64,000 nucleotides of DNA, taken from positions 806,001 to 870,000 of the forward strand of contig JADNRZ010000008.1 in assembly GCA_015501605.1 (NCBI GenBank), given 5' to 3'. The notes beneath the pieces were generated by a model. It was not told the origin of the DNA. It ran no database searches and saw only the letters and a program-made list of their open reading frames with translations. Positions 47,041-58,524 of this stretch are shown one piece after another (the stretch's first letter is position 1; every line of letters begins with the position of its first letter). Source of the DNA: Panaeolus papilionaceus. Its lineage: Eukaryota; Basidiomycota; Agaricomycetes; Agaricales. The position numbers and the translations under genes were made by a program.

Positions 47041-49129
47041 TTAACTATTCGAAAGCCTCAGTGTCAAAAAGTCATCCATGACTCTCCATCTCTTTCCTCC
47101 CTCCTGTGAATCGAGGATAGGCCCCCAGTAATCGAGAAGCTTAGTTGCTGTGTCAAAAACCGGGGTTGAATATTTGTGGCTCCCCGGTTGTCTCTCGAGC
47201 TGTTCTTTAATATCCCCAATGACGCTTGCCAGTCGGGACATCTAGTACAGAAAATCACAGTGTGTCCGAGTGAATGTTGTGGTAATGAGCAAAGGGTGTT
47301 TATATCAACAGTCCAGAGAACGTACTTCAATAAAATTTATGTCAGTACTCTGGTGCTTCTCTAGGTCCTTTAAAAACCCGATAGTTGACTAGATGAAGCA
47401 TTAAGAAGATGAACGCAACTAGATGTAGGATTTTCATCACACACCTCAAGGTTGTATTTAGGTGTCCGTCTGGGTAGTTTGACCTACGAAAAATTAGATC
47501 AGTGGAGCTTTGTCACTGGTGATAACACGGCTCACGTACACCGTAGAATTCTGGCCTTCTGGCACCTTTGTTATTCAGGAAACGCTGAGCGGCATGTCGA
47601 CTGAACCCATGCACGCGCTGGTAATCCGTCCTGGGCTTGTACACCAGTTTGCGTGCATCATTCCATCCCTCGATACGATCCTGAGCATGAAGGCAGTCGG
47701 TATGCTGCTGATAGACGAGGTCAATTGCTTGAATGGGATCTACTCTCAGCCTCTGCGCAAATTTAGATCTTCTAGAGTCGTAGACAGCAACCAAGGATGC
47801 ATATTTGCTGTCAGACCACTCTCTGATGATCAGGCTCCGAAGTCGAGGTACGAGGACCATAGACACCTTTGCCAATCTTGTTGTCATGGCAAAATTGTCC
47901 GCATTTACCTCGAGTACCGAAAAGTGATCCGTCGGGGCATCCCACACATCCAAAACTTCGAGGTTTGGAACAGAATGGAGGAGATCCACGAGAGATTGTT
48001 GGGGTATGCAACCAATATGGAAAATGAGATGTCGAAGGGCGTCATGCGGAAAGCGAAGGGTCGTCATGAGTAAGTCGTCAATAACTGATGGTGCTTGCTT
48101 AAGCGCCTGATACCTCGAAAATTCCAGTGTCTGCAGCTTCGGTGCCTCGATGCAGCGTAAAACTGTTCCATCAAGGCGCCAGTCACCGTAGTACTTGGGC
48201 AACTTGTGCAGGAAGTCAACGTTCTCAAAGCGTAGCTTCTTCAGCTGGGAAAAGCATATGACGCTCGGAGGATTTTCGAAATATTGGAGGTTGCGTTGGA
48301 GATTGAGTTCCTGCATGGTTTCAGAACTGGCTCTGAGCTGTTCGAACTGCAGCAGTGCTCCACTGTAGGTCCTTAGCTGGCTCCAGGGTACATCGACCAT
48401 CTGGTTGATATCCATCCCGATGAAGTGGATGTGTTTCAGGTTTTTTGCCTTTGAAAACATGCTGACCGGGACCTCGAGGAAGTTCATGTTGATTTTCCTC
48501 TGCTTTATCGTAAGGGTTTCCAGCATTGGGAATTGTGGCTCGGTATATGCAGGGCGGAGCTGTGTAATGTTCTTTTCAAAGTCCTGGAAGGTTCGATCGA
48601 TTTGAAAATGAAGTGTCAACGATCTCCATCGTCGACATCTGCCTAGAAGAGGTCTAGCCGCTGCCACACATGGCTTACCGCAATGCAGCCAGTGATGGTG
48701 GATGTCTACTATGGTGACATGCAGAGGGGAGCGCCTGGCGCGCTCCAGGAATAGGTTTACGAGATTGAAGCGCCTTCTGTATTTAGCTGGAGCTCGGTGG
48801 GCAATAGAGTAGATATCATATACAGTCGGGATATTTGCCCATAGGCTGGAAATTGATATTACCACCTCGCGTAGGAATGATGAGATTTGCGAAAGAATCA
48901 AAATCCCTTTGTGGTTAAATTCAACGAGTTTGATAGCGTTGAAACCCTTGTCCTCGAAATGTGTAGGTGCAGGCGAAGCGAAAGAAAAAATGATTTCCAA
49001 AACCTCCACGGGAAGCTCGCTGAACATGCTTTTAGGCGTGGTGCTAGGTATTTCTTCTGCGGTAGTGTTCCTTTTTTTGGAGAGTTTAGCAAGTTGTTGG
49101 TTTTGCGTAGGATAACGTTTCGACGACAT
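47041..49129 (-). CDS. F-box-like/leucine-rich protein, paralog A
   Basis: A main exon starts at ATG 49129 (MSSKRYPTQN). The F-box-like segment is FSELPVEVLEIIFSFASPAP. The central 400 residues are leucine-rich with MLETLTIKQRKINMNF and LKHIHFIGMDINQM, typical of fungal F-box/LRR proteins; the conserved end is YKPRTDYQRVHGFSRHAA. Two tiny exons then give VKLPRRTPKYNLE and a helix (FLKDLEKHQSTDINFIE). The last exon (47241-47041) starts MSRLASVIGDIKEQLERQ and ends RRVMDDFLTLRLSNS-like. The total is about 632 residues. F-box proteins are substrate adaptors of SCF ubiquitin ligases, but the target is unknown. It is one of four tandem copies. A TATA element 44 bp upstream supports this ATG over an upstream in-frame one. 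Confidence 0.82.
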
Positions 49130-49736
49130 GTGAGGTTGAGATGATGGATAGAATGTGACATTCTTAGCCGGGTTTATAAGGGAAAACTCAACGAAGGCCT
49201 CCGATGTTGTAGGAGGATTGCAAATCATGGTTTTGTAATTTGATGTAGTACGAACGATTACAACGCCAAATTTCTTTCAAACGCTCGTATCATCGTGCGC
49301 TTGCCAAAATCGAGTGTGCCTTGAAGGTCGTCAATCCGCCCTGCCATTACCTTCTTTCCTGAGAAGCCGCGCTATGAGTTATACACTGGAGGAAGACCAT
49401 ATTGATTTCTGGTGCGACGTACGAATTGTGCGAATGCGAGATGACGAAACCGTTGACATATCGAGTCTCGACGAAATATCTCCCATGCTCATAGCTATCA
49501 GTCGGCTGTGTCAGTTAATTTGACACAAAAATACCTTATTTTTACATCACCTGCTTGATGCACAACCTCGTCCCACAGGTGCCTTCTGGTCTGATACGAA
49601 AATAATCTATAGCGCTAAATTAAGCGGAAACAAGTTACTGGCCACCCATCATTGATACTGATGTATTCTTGTCGTTCTCTTACTGAAGAAGCGGTCTAAA
49701 CATGCTCAATCATCCTTGGAAACGTTCACCAAACGT
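49130..49736. other. Promoter of F-box gene A and 3' flank of gene B
   Basis: No separate gene is seen. The next F-box gene ends at 49737. The TATA-like box of gene A is at 49173-49179. Confidence 0.55.
49173..49179 (-). promoter_or_regulatory. TATA-like box of F-box gene A
   Basis: The minus strand reads TTATAAA, 44 bp upstream of ATG 49129. It was used to choose that start rather than the in-frame ATG at 49228, which lies upstream of this box. Confidence 0.55.
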
Positions 49737-51745
49737 TTACGACATATGTAAAATCAAGCGACTCGAATCCTCTGAGATCTCCCAATTTTTTTTCTCTAGG
49801 TCCCCCCATGCAACTCGCCATCGTTCCAACAGTGTGTCCACGGTTTGCTCCAACGAGTTCAAAATATCTGCTTCATGGAGTTCCCGAAGTTGCGAAGCTT
49901 CGATGTCGCCCCTGAGCCTGAGCTGCTGATGTATTCTTTCCACTGTCTGTCGCAGGCGAGACATCTACAAATAAATTTCCAGTCAGAAGATCCTTGAATC
50001 TGAGGTTAAGATCATCATCAAATTACCTCGAGGAAGCTTGAGTTTGTATATTCGTGGTCCTTGACGACTTTAAGAAACGTTTTGTTGACCTATATTGAAG
50101 CAGGGAATGTTAGTATCAGATGCATGAGCACCTTGAAGAGCAACGGTGGCATTTACCTCACTGCAAGATCTAACTTTCTTTGACTGGAAATGTCAAAAAT
50201 GGTCAAAACAGGGTGGTGAAGTAGAATATAAACACATACGGTATAATTCCGCTTTCCCTTTCTCATACCCCTCTCCAAGAACGTTTTTGCAAGGTGAGTG
50301 CTAAAGCCGTGAATAGCATGATATTCGCTACCGGGTGTGTATACCAAGGGGCGCTCTTTGTCCCATCCCTCGATGCGGTCTTGTGCATTGAGACAGTCTT
50401 TTGATTGATGATAGATGATCTCAATAGATTTCATCGGATGCACGCCGTCTTCGAGCGCTTGAAGTGAAGCCCGAGAATTACATACCTCAACCAACCCCTC
50501 CCCATCACGACCTGACCACTCTCGAATGACAAGTTTCTGCAGAAGAGGCACAACCACCTGCCTCCTATCGATCGCGTTAATTTTGAGGTCAACGGGTGCA
50601 TATTTGAGAATCGACAGGGTATCTTCAGACAGGTCCCAGATATCGAGCATTTCGAGGAGCGGGATGGAGAGTAACAGATCCAAGAGCGATTGCCGGGTTG
50701 TCCCCCCAACATGGAATACGAGCCGTCGGAGATTTTGATGGGGCGCGTGAAACAGTGTCATGAGGAGGTCGTAGATGACCGCGGGAGCTTCTTGCAATGC
50801 TTGATATGTGTGGAATGACAGGGTTTGTAGAAGAGGCGCCTCAATCCAACGCAGTAGGCTGCCATTTGGGCACCAGCCCTCGGAGAAATAAGGTGGCAAA
50901 TGACGCAAAAACGTAACGTTCTCGAAGGTCAATTGTTCTAGTCCCTCAAAGTGAGCAACTTCTGTGGGGTCATAGGGGTAAATGTATTGGATATTGCGAG
51001 TTAGGGTGAGCTGGCGGAGGTCCGGTGAACTAGAAAGGTCGTTCACTTCGTATGTTCGATGGATTGCGCCCCTGTAACTGTTGAGTTGCTTCCAGGGGAC
51101 ACGGATTATCCATTGTAGATCCATACCGATGAAATGAACATTTCTCAGTTTCGGTGCGGTTAGAAACACAGAAATCGGATCACTGATAAAGGACATGCAC
51201 ATCTTCTCCTGTCGCATCACGAGTGTGTCAAGGATAGGGAGAGGAGGACTATTGCGCCTCAGCGTAGTTAAGCTCTGTTGGAGCCTCTGGAGTGTGACTA
51301 CCCCGGAGAAGTAGAATATTAGTGACTTCCAGCGTCGACTTGTCGAAAGAAAAGACGTCGCCAATGAGAGGCATTCTAGATGTTCATCGAAGTCGACTTC
51401 GGCAATGATGCGACGCGGCTTATGTTTGATTTCGTGTATTGTTATACTGAGGGGAGACTGCTTTGATCTTTGCAGAAACATGTTGACCAGTTGGAGTCGC
51501 TTCTCGTATATGGAAGAGGTGACGGTATACACGTCATAAACTGTTGGGATCTTTGACCATAAGTGTGGCATCGAAAGTACGATCTGGCGTAATCGGGACG
51601 ATATATGGGAGAGATAAAGGAGACCTTTGTGGTCGAACTCTACCAGATTGACGATATTGAATGAGACTCGATCGAAATGTGTGGGAGGCGGAGCAGCCAC
51701 ACTGAAGATAATACCCAGGAGCTCTACTGGCAGTAAAGACAGCAT
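49737..51745 (-). CDS. F-box-like/leucine-rich protein, paralog B
   Basis: The main exon begins at ATG 51745 with LSLLPVELLGIIFSVAAPPP, an F-box-like start. Leucine-rich repeats follow, with WKSLIFYFSGVVTLQ, LDTLVMRQEKM and LRNVHFIGMDLQW. The pattern ends with YTPGSEYHAIHGFSTHLAKTF. Three downstream exons give SKKVRSCSE, VNKTFLKVVKDHEYTNSSF and then the tail MSRLRQTVERIHQQLRL... ending at 49737. The total is about 607 residues. It is parallel to paralogs A, C and D, with the same exon layout. A role as an SCF ubiquitin ligase adaptor follows from the fold only. It lacks the long N-terminal extension of D. Confidence 0.82.
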
Positions 51746-52029
51746 GTTGAAGGTGGCGAAGATTCTTTGATAGTCAGAATGCAGCACTAGTCACGTATAA
51801 AAGAGATGGAAAGGTTTGGGAACGGATATTTGACTTCGACAGGGTGGTCAAGTATTATAAATATTCTCAGTCTAAGTTTGTCGAAGCTTTGATGGATACT
51901 CTGATGCGGACGACACAATAGTTGTCAGCTTCGGTTGTCGTGTCTTGTGGGATGAAACAAGTCGTTGTGAATTCTAGGTATCTAAACAACATACGAACGG
52001 TCTCTACAGTATATGCCTTCAATGAGAAC
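51746..52029. other. Spacer between F-box genes B and C
   Basis: A short intergenic region holding the promoter of gene B and the 3' end of gene C. No other feature was seen. Confidence 0.5.
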
Positions 52030-54027
52030 TTAAAGTTCGAGTCTCATTGCCAAACGGTCCTCGGTTAGTTTCCATCTTCGAGCCATGTCTGCCTTGTGAA
52101 AATGCGGGGCCCATTCCTGAAGTAGACAGCTTGCTGTTTGAAAGAGCAAAAACCTGATTTCGGCGTGTTCTGGGTCGACAACCTCTGGCGTTTCCTCGTC
52201 TGTAAATCCTTCCTCCACTTGGTCGCGGATGTCTTCAAGAACACTTCTTAGACGCGACATCTACATAGCTCAGTTGAGATGGCTAGGTTTAGGACAACGC
52301 AATTTGTGGCCATTCGTACCTCAACAAAGCGTAGATTTGAGTATTGGTGCTTCCGAAGTACGTCAATAAATTTCCGGGGATCTGCCTAAAGATGATTTAT
52401 GAAGCAATGAGCAGATGGGCAGTATCGGGCCAATGGTAAAGCCCACCTTGCGAGATTCAGTCCGTTTCGGATGTCGTATCTGGAAAATACAACCTCAGAA
52501 ACAGATCAAATGGCGACATATAAAGAGAAGACTTACACCATAGTGTCGTGGGTTCCTCTTCAAATCCTTCACGAGAAATTCCTTCGCAAGATGGGTCGAA
52601 TACCTGTGTATCTTCTGATATTCGCTTCCAGGTTTGAACACCTTCGCTCGCTCCACTCCCCAGCCTTCAACAATATCCTGAGCCTTCCTGCAGTTTTCGT
52701 AATTTTGGTATACAAGGTCGATGCTTTCTATGGGAAATACTTCAATTCCCATTGTTGCGATATCTGACCTCCGAGAGTCAAATAGGTCCAACAAAGTCTG
52801 AGCGTCGGAATCTTGCCATTCACGGACAACGAGGTGACGGAGCTTGGGTGCGAGAATGGTTCCCCTTAAACCAGGCGTGTTCCTTTCAAGTGTCAAATCG
52901 AGAGTGGATAACACTTCACTGGAGACGCCCCAAAGCTCCAGGATTTCGAGTCTTGGGGTTGATTGTAGAAGGTTTATAAGGGAATGACGTGTCATGCCAT
53001 CAACATGAAAGACGATCTGTCGAAGGCTGTTGTGGGGGACGCGTAAAAGTGACGCTGTGAGGTCGTTGACTATCGAAGGTGCCTGTCGCAAAGCCTGGTA
53101 TGCGGTGATCTCCAGAGATTGAAGCAGAGGTGCTTCGACCCATCGAAGAACAGTGTCATCGTCATGTAAAGTCCAATACTTCGGCAACTTGTGTCGGAAA
53201 TCTACATTATCCAACTTTAGCCTCGTCAGCTTGGTGAAAATAAACGGTGCTGTGTCAATTCCCGGGGTTTCAAAGCATAATAAATTGCACTTCAACACGA
53301 GCTCCTGGACGGTGCGCGTAGCTGCACCTAACTGGTTGAAATGTCGCAATCCACCATTATACCGGGTAATCTGCTTCCAGGGTAAAATGAAAAACCAGTC
53401 AATGATCATCCCAATGAATTGTATACGCATCAGCTTTGGCGCGGACAGAAGGACAGGGTGTATATCGAAATAGGGCCTCTCTGGTTTGTCATGTCGGACC
53501 ATAAGAGTGTCCAAGTTGGGCAACATCGGACTGAACACTGAACAAGACTGGATGTCGTGCGCGTACTTGTAAAGCACCGCCCCGGACACGAAGCGAATAG
53601 TTAGAGACTTCCATCGGTTGGAAGTGGAGAAAAAAGACTGGGCCCCGTATGGATGAAGATGCCATGCAGTGTTTCCACCTGTCATCTGGGACTGTTTTGA
53701 TCTGTCGATGAGGGTAACATGGAGGGGGAGGGTTTGTGCCCGCTCGATGAACATGTGGATTAATCTGAAGCGGTTTTCAAAGTATGTCACTGCGCCATCT
53801 TTGTTCAACCTGTACAAGTTCGTCAGGTTGGGTAGACATGTCCATAAGAATGGACACGAGACCACGACTTGACGCCAAAATCGCGAAACCTGCGAGAGAC
53901 AGAGAACACCCCGTGGGTCGTATTGGATGAACTCAGTTACGTTGAAGCCGATTTCCTTGAAGCAAGAAGGTCCTGGTAAAGCTTGAAAAAATATTTCCTC
54001 CCAAATTTCGAGTGGTAGAACGTCCAT
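52030..54027 (-). CDS. F-box-like/leucine-rich protein, paralog C
   Basis: The main exon starts at ATG 54027 with DVLPLEIWEEIFFQALPGP. Leucine-rich elements such as LDTLMVRHDKPERPYF, MRIQFIGMIIDWFF and VVREWQDSDAQTL follow, ending with FKPGSEYQKIHRYSTHLAKEF. Three short exons give a basic piece (IRHPKRTESRK), a helix (FIDVLRKHQYSNLRFVE) and the final tail MSRLRSVLEDIRDQVEEG to RWKLTEDRLAMRLEL. The total is about 607 residues. Paralog D is its closest relative by eye: both start IWEEIF or IWEQIF with a GP-like loop, and the tails match best. Function is inferred only as an SCF adaptor. The promoter has a TATATAAG box about 95 bp upstream. Confidence 0.83.
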
Positions 54028-54286
54028 TGAGGTGGTAGACTATGTGTCGGCGAGCAGTGGTAGTGGTAGTGGTGGTTGTGTTAGCCACCCCGGCCCACCA
54101 GTGACAGCGATGTATGTCGCTTATATACCAAACCTGTCTGAAGCGAAATCTTCCGAGATGTGATCCAGTAAATATAAAAATAAAAATTAGATCATCGTTT
54201 TAAGCGCAGACTTGTATGTCGGTTCGTAGCTAGACAACACAGGAGTCCCCTAAAAATATAAAATCGGCTCACAGTGAGAATTCTAC

Positions 54287-56360
54287 TCAGGACTCGAGTC
54301 TTAAGATCAAGCGGTCTTCAGTTAACTTCCATCTCCGAGACATATCTCTGTCGCGGAAGTGCACAGTCCATTGCTGGAGCAAATTATCCGCTGTTTGAAA
54401 CAGCTTTGGCACAATTTCTGTATCCGCATTGCCAGGGGGTTGTGGTAGTGGTTCTCCCTTGACCCGAACGAGGATATCCTCCAGGACACCTCGTAGACGG
54501 GACATCTGCCATACCACATTGTAATTATCAGGTTAGTGAAGACGGAAAAGGGCACTGACCTCGACGAAGCGTAAGTCTGAGTATTCATGTTTCCCCACTA
54601 CATCGAGAAATTTTTTCCGATCCCCCTATAAACAATTGAGCAAAATACCTCAGGCATGGGATAATAAATGAGAGATCTCACCTTATCAAAGCCACCCCAA
54701 GCTGAACGACGTACCTGCGATATCTTTCATCAACATTCCAAGCAGACAACGACATGTAAGGACAACCTACGCCATAATATCTTGGGTTCGTTTTGAGCTC
54801 CTTCACGAGAAACTCCTTCACGAGATGAGTCGAGTATCCGTGTATCTTTTGATAGTCGCTCCCAGGCCGATAGACCCTCTGTCGTTCCTCCCCCCAACCT
54901 TCAATGCTGTCCTGGGCTTTCTTGCAGTTTTTGTACTTTTGGTATACAAGGTCTATCCTTTCTAGGGGCGAGACTCCTCCTTTTGCTGCAACATCTGTTC
55001 GGCGAGAATCGAATATCTCTGACAAGGACTCGGCGTCAGAATCCTGCCATTCACGGACAATAATGTGACGGAGTTTCGGGGCTAAAGCCAGCACCCCGAT
55101 GTAAGGCATCCCTTCCCGGGGATTCACTTTGAGAGCAGTCAAAGCTCCGCTCGAGGGAGCCCAAAGATCCAGAGTTTCAAGGTGCGGGGTAGAATGAAGA
55201 AGATCTGCAAGGGACTGACGTGTAAGCCCTCCAACGTGGAAGACGATATTTCGAAGGTTGTCATGAGGGAATCGTAAGAGAGAGGTTGTGAGGTCGTTAA
55301 CTATTGAAGGCGCCTCTCGCAAGATCTGGTATGTCGTTACCTCTAGAGATCGAAGGAGAGGCGCTTCTATCCAACGAAGGACAGTACCGTCGTTACGCCA
55401 GGCGCCGTAGTACTTGGGCAACTGGTGAAGAAAACTGATATTATCAAAGCTCAGCCTCGTCAACTTCGCGAAAAGAAACGGTTTAGAAATGGCGGCTGGG
55501 TTTCCGAAATGCTGGAAATTGCGTTTCAGCATGAGCTCCTGAATTGTATTGGCAGCTGCACCCAAGAGGGTAAACTGTTGCAAGGCACCGTTATACGTTG
55601 TGATTTGATTCCAAGGTAAAGTGAACAGATTGTCAATATCCATTCCAATGAAATGGATATGCTTCAGCTTTGGTGCTGACATAAAGATGGAGATGGGATT
55701 TTTGAGATAGGTCATGTTCGTTTTGTGTTGTCGGATAGCGAGGGTGTCCAAGGTGGGCAACAGGGGATTGGACTTCGAACAAGACACAAGATCGTGAGCG
55801 TACTTGACAAGCACTTCCTCATCCATGAAATAGATTGTTAGGGACTTCCATCGGCTAGAGATGGCGAAAAAAGACTGGATTCCATGGGCAGGAAGGTACC
55901 ACCCGTACCCTTTTTTCATCTGATGCGAGTACATGTCGTCGGTGAAGGTAACATGAAAGGATAGGGCTTGAGCCCGCTCGATAAACAAGTCGATTAACCT
56001 GAAACGGTTACGAAAATATGTCACTCCACTGTGCTCCGGACGATATAGATCTGGCAGGCTGGGGAGGCATGTCCATAAGATGGGGCAAGAAACCACTAAT
56101 TGACGCAAAAATTGCGAGATTTGTGAGAGGCGAAGAACGACTTTTGGGTCATATTCAACGAACTCAGTCATGTTGAAACCGATTGGTTTAAAGTGAGAGG
56201 GTTCCGGTGAAGCTTGAAGAAAGATTTGCTCCCAGATCTCGAGTGGCAGAATATCCAGAGGAGATGCGCTATCTAACTGTGGTGTTTGGGCCATCATGGA
56301 GGGCGAGGTAGGTGTTGATGGTTGAAAGCCAGATGTAACACCTGTCAGTAACCGCACCAT
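54287..56360 (-). CDS. F-box-like/leucine-rich protein, paralog D
   Basis: The main exon begins at ATG 56360 (MVRLLTGVTSGF) and carries an extra N-terminal stretch before the F-box-like LDILPLEIWEQIFLQASPEP. Leucine-rich parts include LDTLAIRQHKTNMTYL, LKHIHFIGMDIDNL and LRHIIVREWQDSDAESL, ending at YRPGSDYQKIHGYSTHLVKEF. Short exons give VRRSAWGGFDK, GDRKKFLDVVGKHEYSDLRFVE and the tail MSRLRGVLEDILVRVKGE to RRWKLTEDRLILRLES. The total is about 643 residues. The N-terminal extension is either lineage-specific or an alternative start could lie at the methionine pair (MMAQ) some 22 residues later. Likely an SCF substrate adaptor like the others. Confidence 0.82.
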
Positions 56361-57008
56361 GTTTACGTACACTGTACTGTCCAATCAGTATTCCAAGCCC
56401 AGTCCAAGCCAGTGCAGAATCTTGACCTGCAAGCCATTGATAGAATTTGCCCGGGATGTGTTATAACGACGAGTTCCATGGTCGAGCATAAGTAGATGAA
56501 AAGTTGCTTCCGTTCATTCCGCACATACAACTTTTCACCAGTGACTCGCGTATCCGCCAATATTTCTCTACACTCAGACTGATTATTACTTTTTTGCATG
56601 TAGGTCTATTGCAAATTTCATAATCCATTAAAAATTGCACACTGGCTAAGGTATCAACATCTCCACTAGGCAAATAGCCTTTCCTACTCCTATTTAGAAA
56701 CCGAGTAACAGCAAATCTATTAGAAGCGTGATGGAGCACAAAGGGAACAAGCTGAAAGCCGGAATGTAAGAGGGGTCAACCATAGCTGGCAAGGTGGATA
56801 AGTGTGTTCTAGGGGTTGTCCGGGTGGTTAAGTAATTGCGAATGAATTTCCGTGAATGATGAGAAGGAAACGAAGTGGCAAAAGGGAGGGAAATGATCAA
56901 AAAGGGAAATGTGTGCGCTTGGTGAGTCGACTGAGCATAGAGCGACAGCTACACCAGTGTACCGTCGGCCAATGCACAAGTTACGAGGCGGCGCTGCGAA
57001 CTGACGCT
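56361..57008. other. Spacer with promoter of F-box gene D and the LysM gene end
   Basis: No gene is supported. Open frames of 60 to 90 codons on the minus strand lack domains or introns. Confidence 0.5.
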
Positions 57009-57892
57009 TTAGAGATCGAGCTCGTCGCAGAAGGGGAGATCGTCATCGTTGTCGTCGTCGTTGCTATTGTTATTGGCGGGAGGAGCAGCAACTACGGGAG
57101 GAGCAACTGCGGGGGGAGTAGGTGTAGGTGTAGGTGTCGGTGTTGCGCTGGGGGTGACGGTGGTGACAGGGACAGAGTGGTTAACAGGCTTAGCGGGAGG
57201 GCCCCGAACAGGGACAACAACACCAGTTGCAGGAACGGGGGGGACCGCAACGTCCTTTGCGGTGCAAAGAACCTATGAATATAATGAAATTAGCATAACT
57301 TGTTGCACGGGAAATTTCCATCAACAAGAGGAGTTGCATGTGGACAATGCTCGACAGCCCGTGGTAACAGGGGCTAAGATTCGCGAAAAACAACTGAGCG
57401 GAAATATCCACGAACCTCGCCAATGTAAATGTTATCACACTCCTTGTTGATTTGAGGGTTGTTGAGGTAGAGAATGGTAGAGTTGGTTCCAGCAGCCTGG
57501 GCAATACTCTCGCAGGTATCGTCAGCAACAACAACGTAAGTGGTTCTGCAGTCCTCGCCCTCATTTCCAAGGCAAAGCTCCTGTCCGGGGAGCAAGTTCG
57601 AGCAAGCCTCGTTAATGCCAGCGTTGTTAGCAGCAAGCTGGAAACTGTCAAACATCAAGGCGAATTAGAAACAATTCCAGTCTGGAAAGACGAATTGACT
57701 ACATACGTAGAGACTCCCTGCTCAGCAGAAATTTTGTCACAGTAGTCACCCGCTTTTACATTGTAGCTTCGAGAGCATGCAGCAAAAGCAGCTAGTATAA
57801 AAGTCAATTTCAATAAGCAGAAAAGCAAGCTGGAAACACGTACATTGTACAGAGGCAGCGACAAGCGCAACAGTGATCAGTTTAGAGAACAT
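57009..57892 (-). CDS. Secreted protein with two LysM domains
   Basis: Four exons encode about 209 residues. The signal peptide (LITVALVAASVQS) is followed by a first LysM domain (residues about 24-72: YNVKAGDYCDKISAEQGVST, CSNLLPGQELCL) and a second (about 79-126: YVVVADDTCESIAQAAGTN, CDNIYIGEVLC). A linker rich in Pro and Thr (SATPTPTPTPPAV) and an acidic, Asn-rich end (NNNSNDDDNDDDLPF) follow. LysM domains bind chitin or its oligomers. A secreted form with only LysM domains fits a wall-protecting or chitin-shielding role, as known for LysM effectors, but this is inferred. The intron before the last exon is longer than most here (about 150 nt). No catalytic domain or GPI signal is seen. Confidence 0.9.
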
Positions 57893-58524
57893 GGTGAACA
57901 GTAAAGAACGGAGTAATTTCAAAAGAAGGTCGATTTATTCAAAGATGAAGCTTTGAAGTTAATGAAAAGGAATCACACAGAGAGAAGCTTGAAGACGTAG
58001 TGGTATGTAAGTAAGAAAGAGACTAAGGACCAAAAACTTGAACCATAGCCCATCGGCACTTTCCTATTCTTGGCAAACCCTTGCCGTACGCCATAATTTT
58101 CGGTTGGCTCATGGCACGCGTTTCCTTAGCGATGGGTCAAATTCAGCAGGGTCATTTTCTTAATGCAGAGCATTTCTTGATAGATGGAAAGTAAAAAGTA
58201 TGATGGACCTTGTATATAATATTCATAGGATATGAGACTAGATGAACCTGAAAAGTTTAGGTGCTTTATAGTACAAAATTTAAAAACAGGATGTAGATAT
58301 ATAGTTTACCCACCATGGTGGCGGCATGTCCGGACCTTGACCGCTGTGATGTCTTGGCGTAGGGTGAAGACGGTCATAAAGCCCGCTCCTTCTCATGTAC
58401 AAAATGTATACAACGTCCGCATTCACTTCAACGTCATTTCGACGGCATTCCGGGGGGCATCCAGACGAGTTAACCTTGTTGAAGCGAGCTGAGAATCAAC
58501 ATAGCATCCCGGTCGCACCGGCTG
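57893..58524. other. Spacer upstream of the LysM gene
   Basis: It holds the LysM promoter and the 3' flank of the acyltransferase gene. Short plus-strand open frames here have no support. Confidence 0.5.

Noticed and set aside
49130..49228. Upstream in-frame ATG at 49228 as start of F-box gene A
   Set aside because: A TATA-like box lies between it and the ATG at 49129, and the extra residues have no counterpart in the paralogs.
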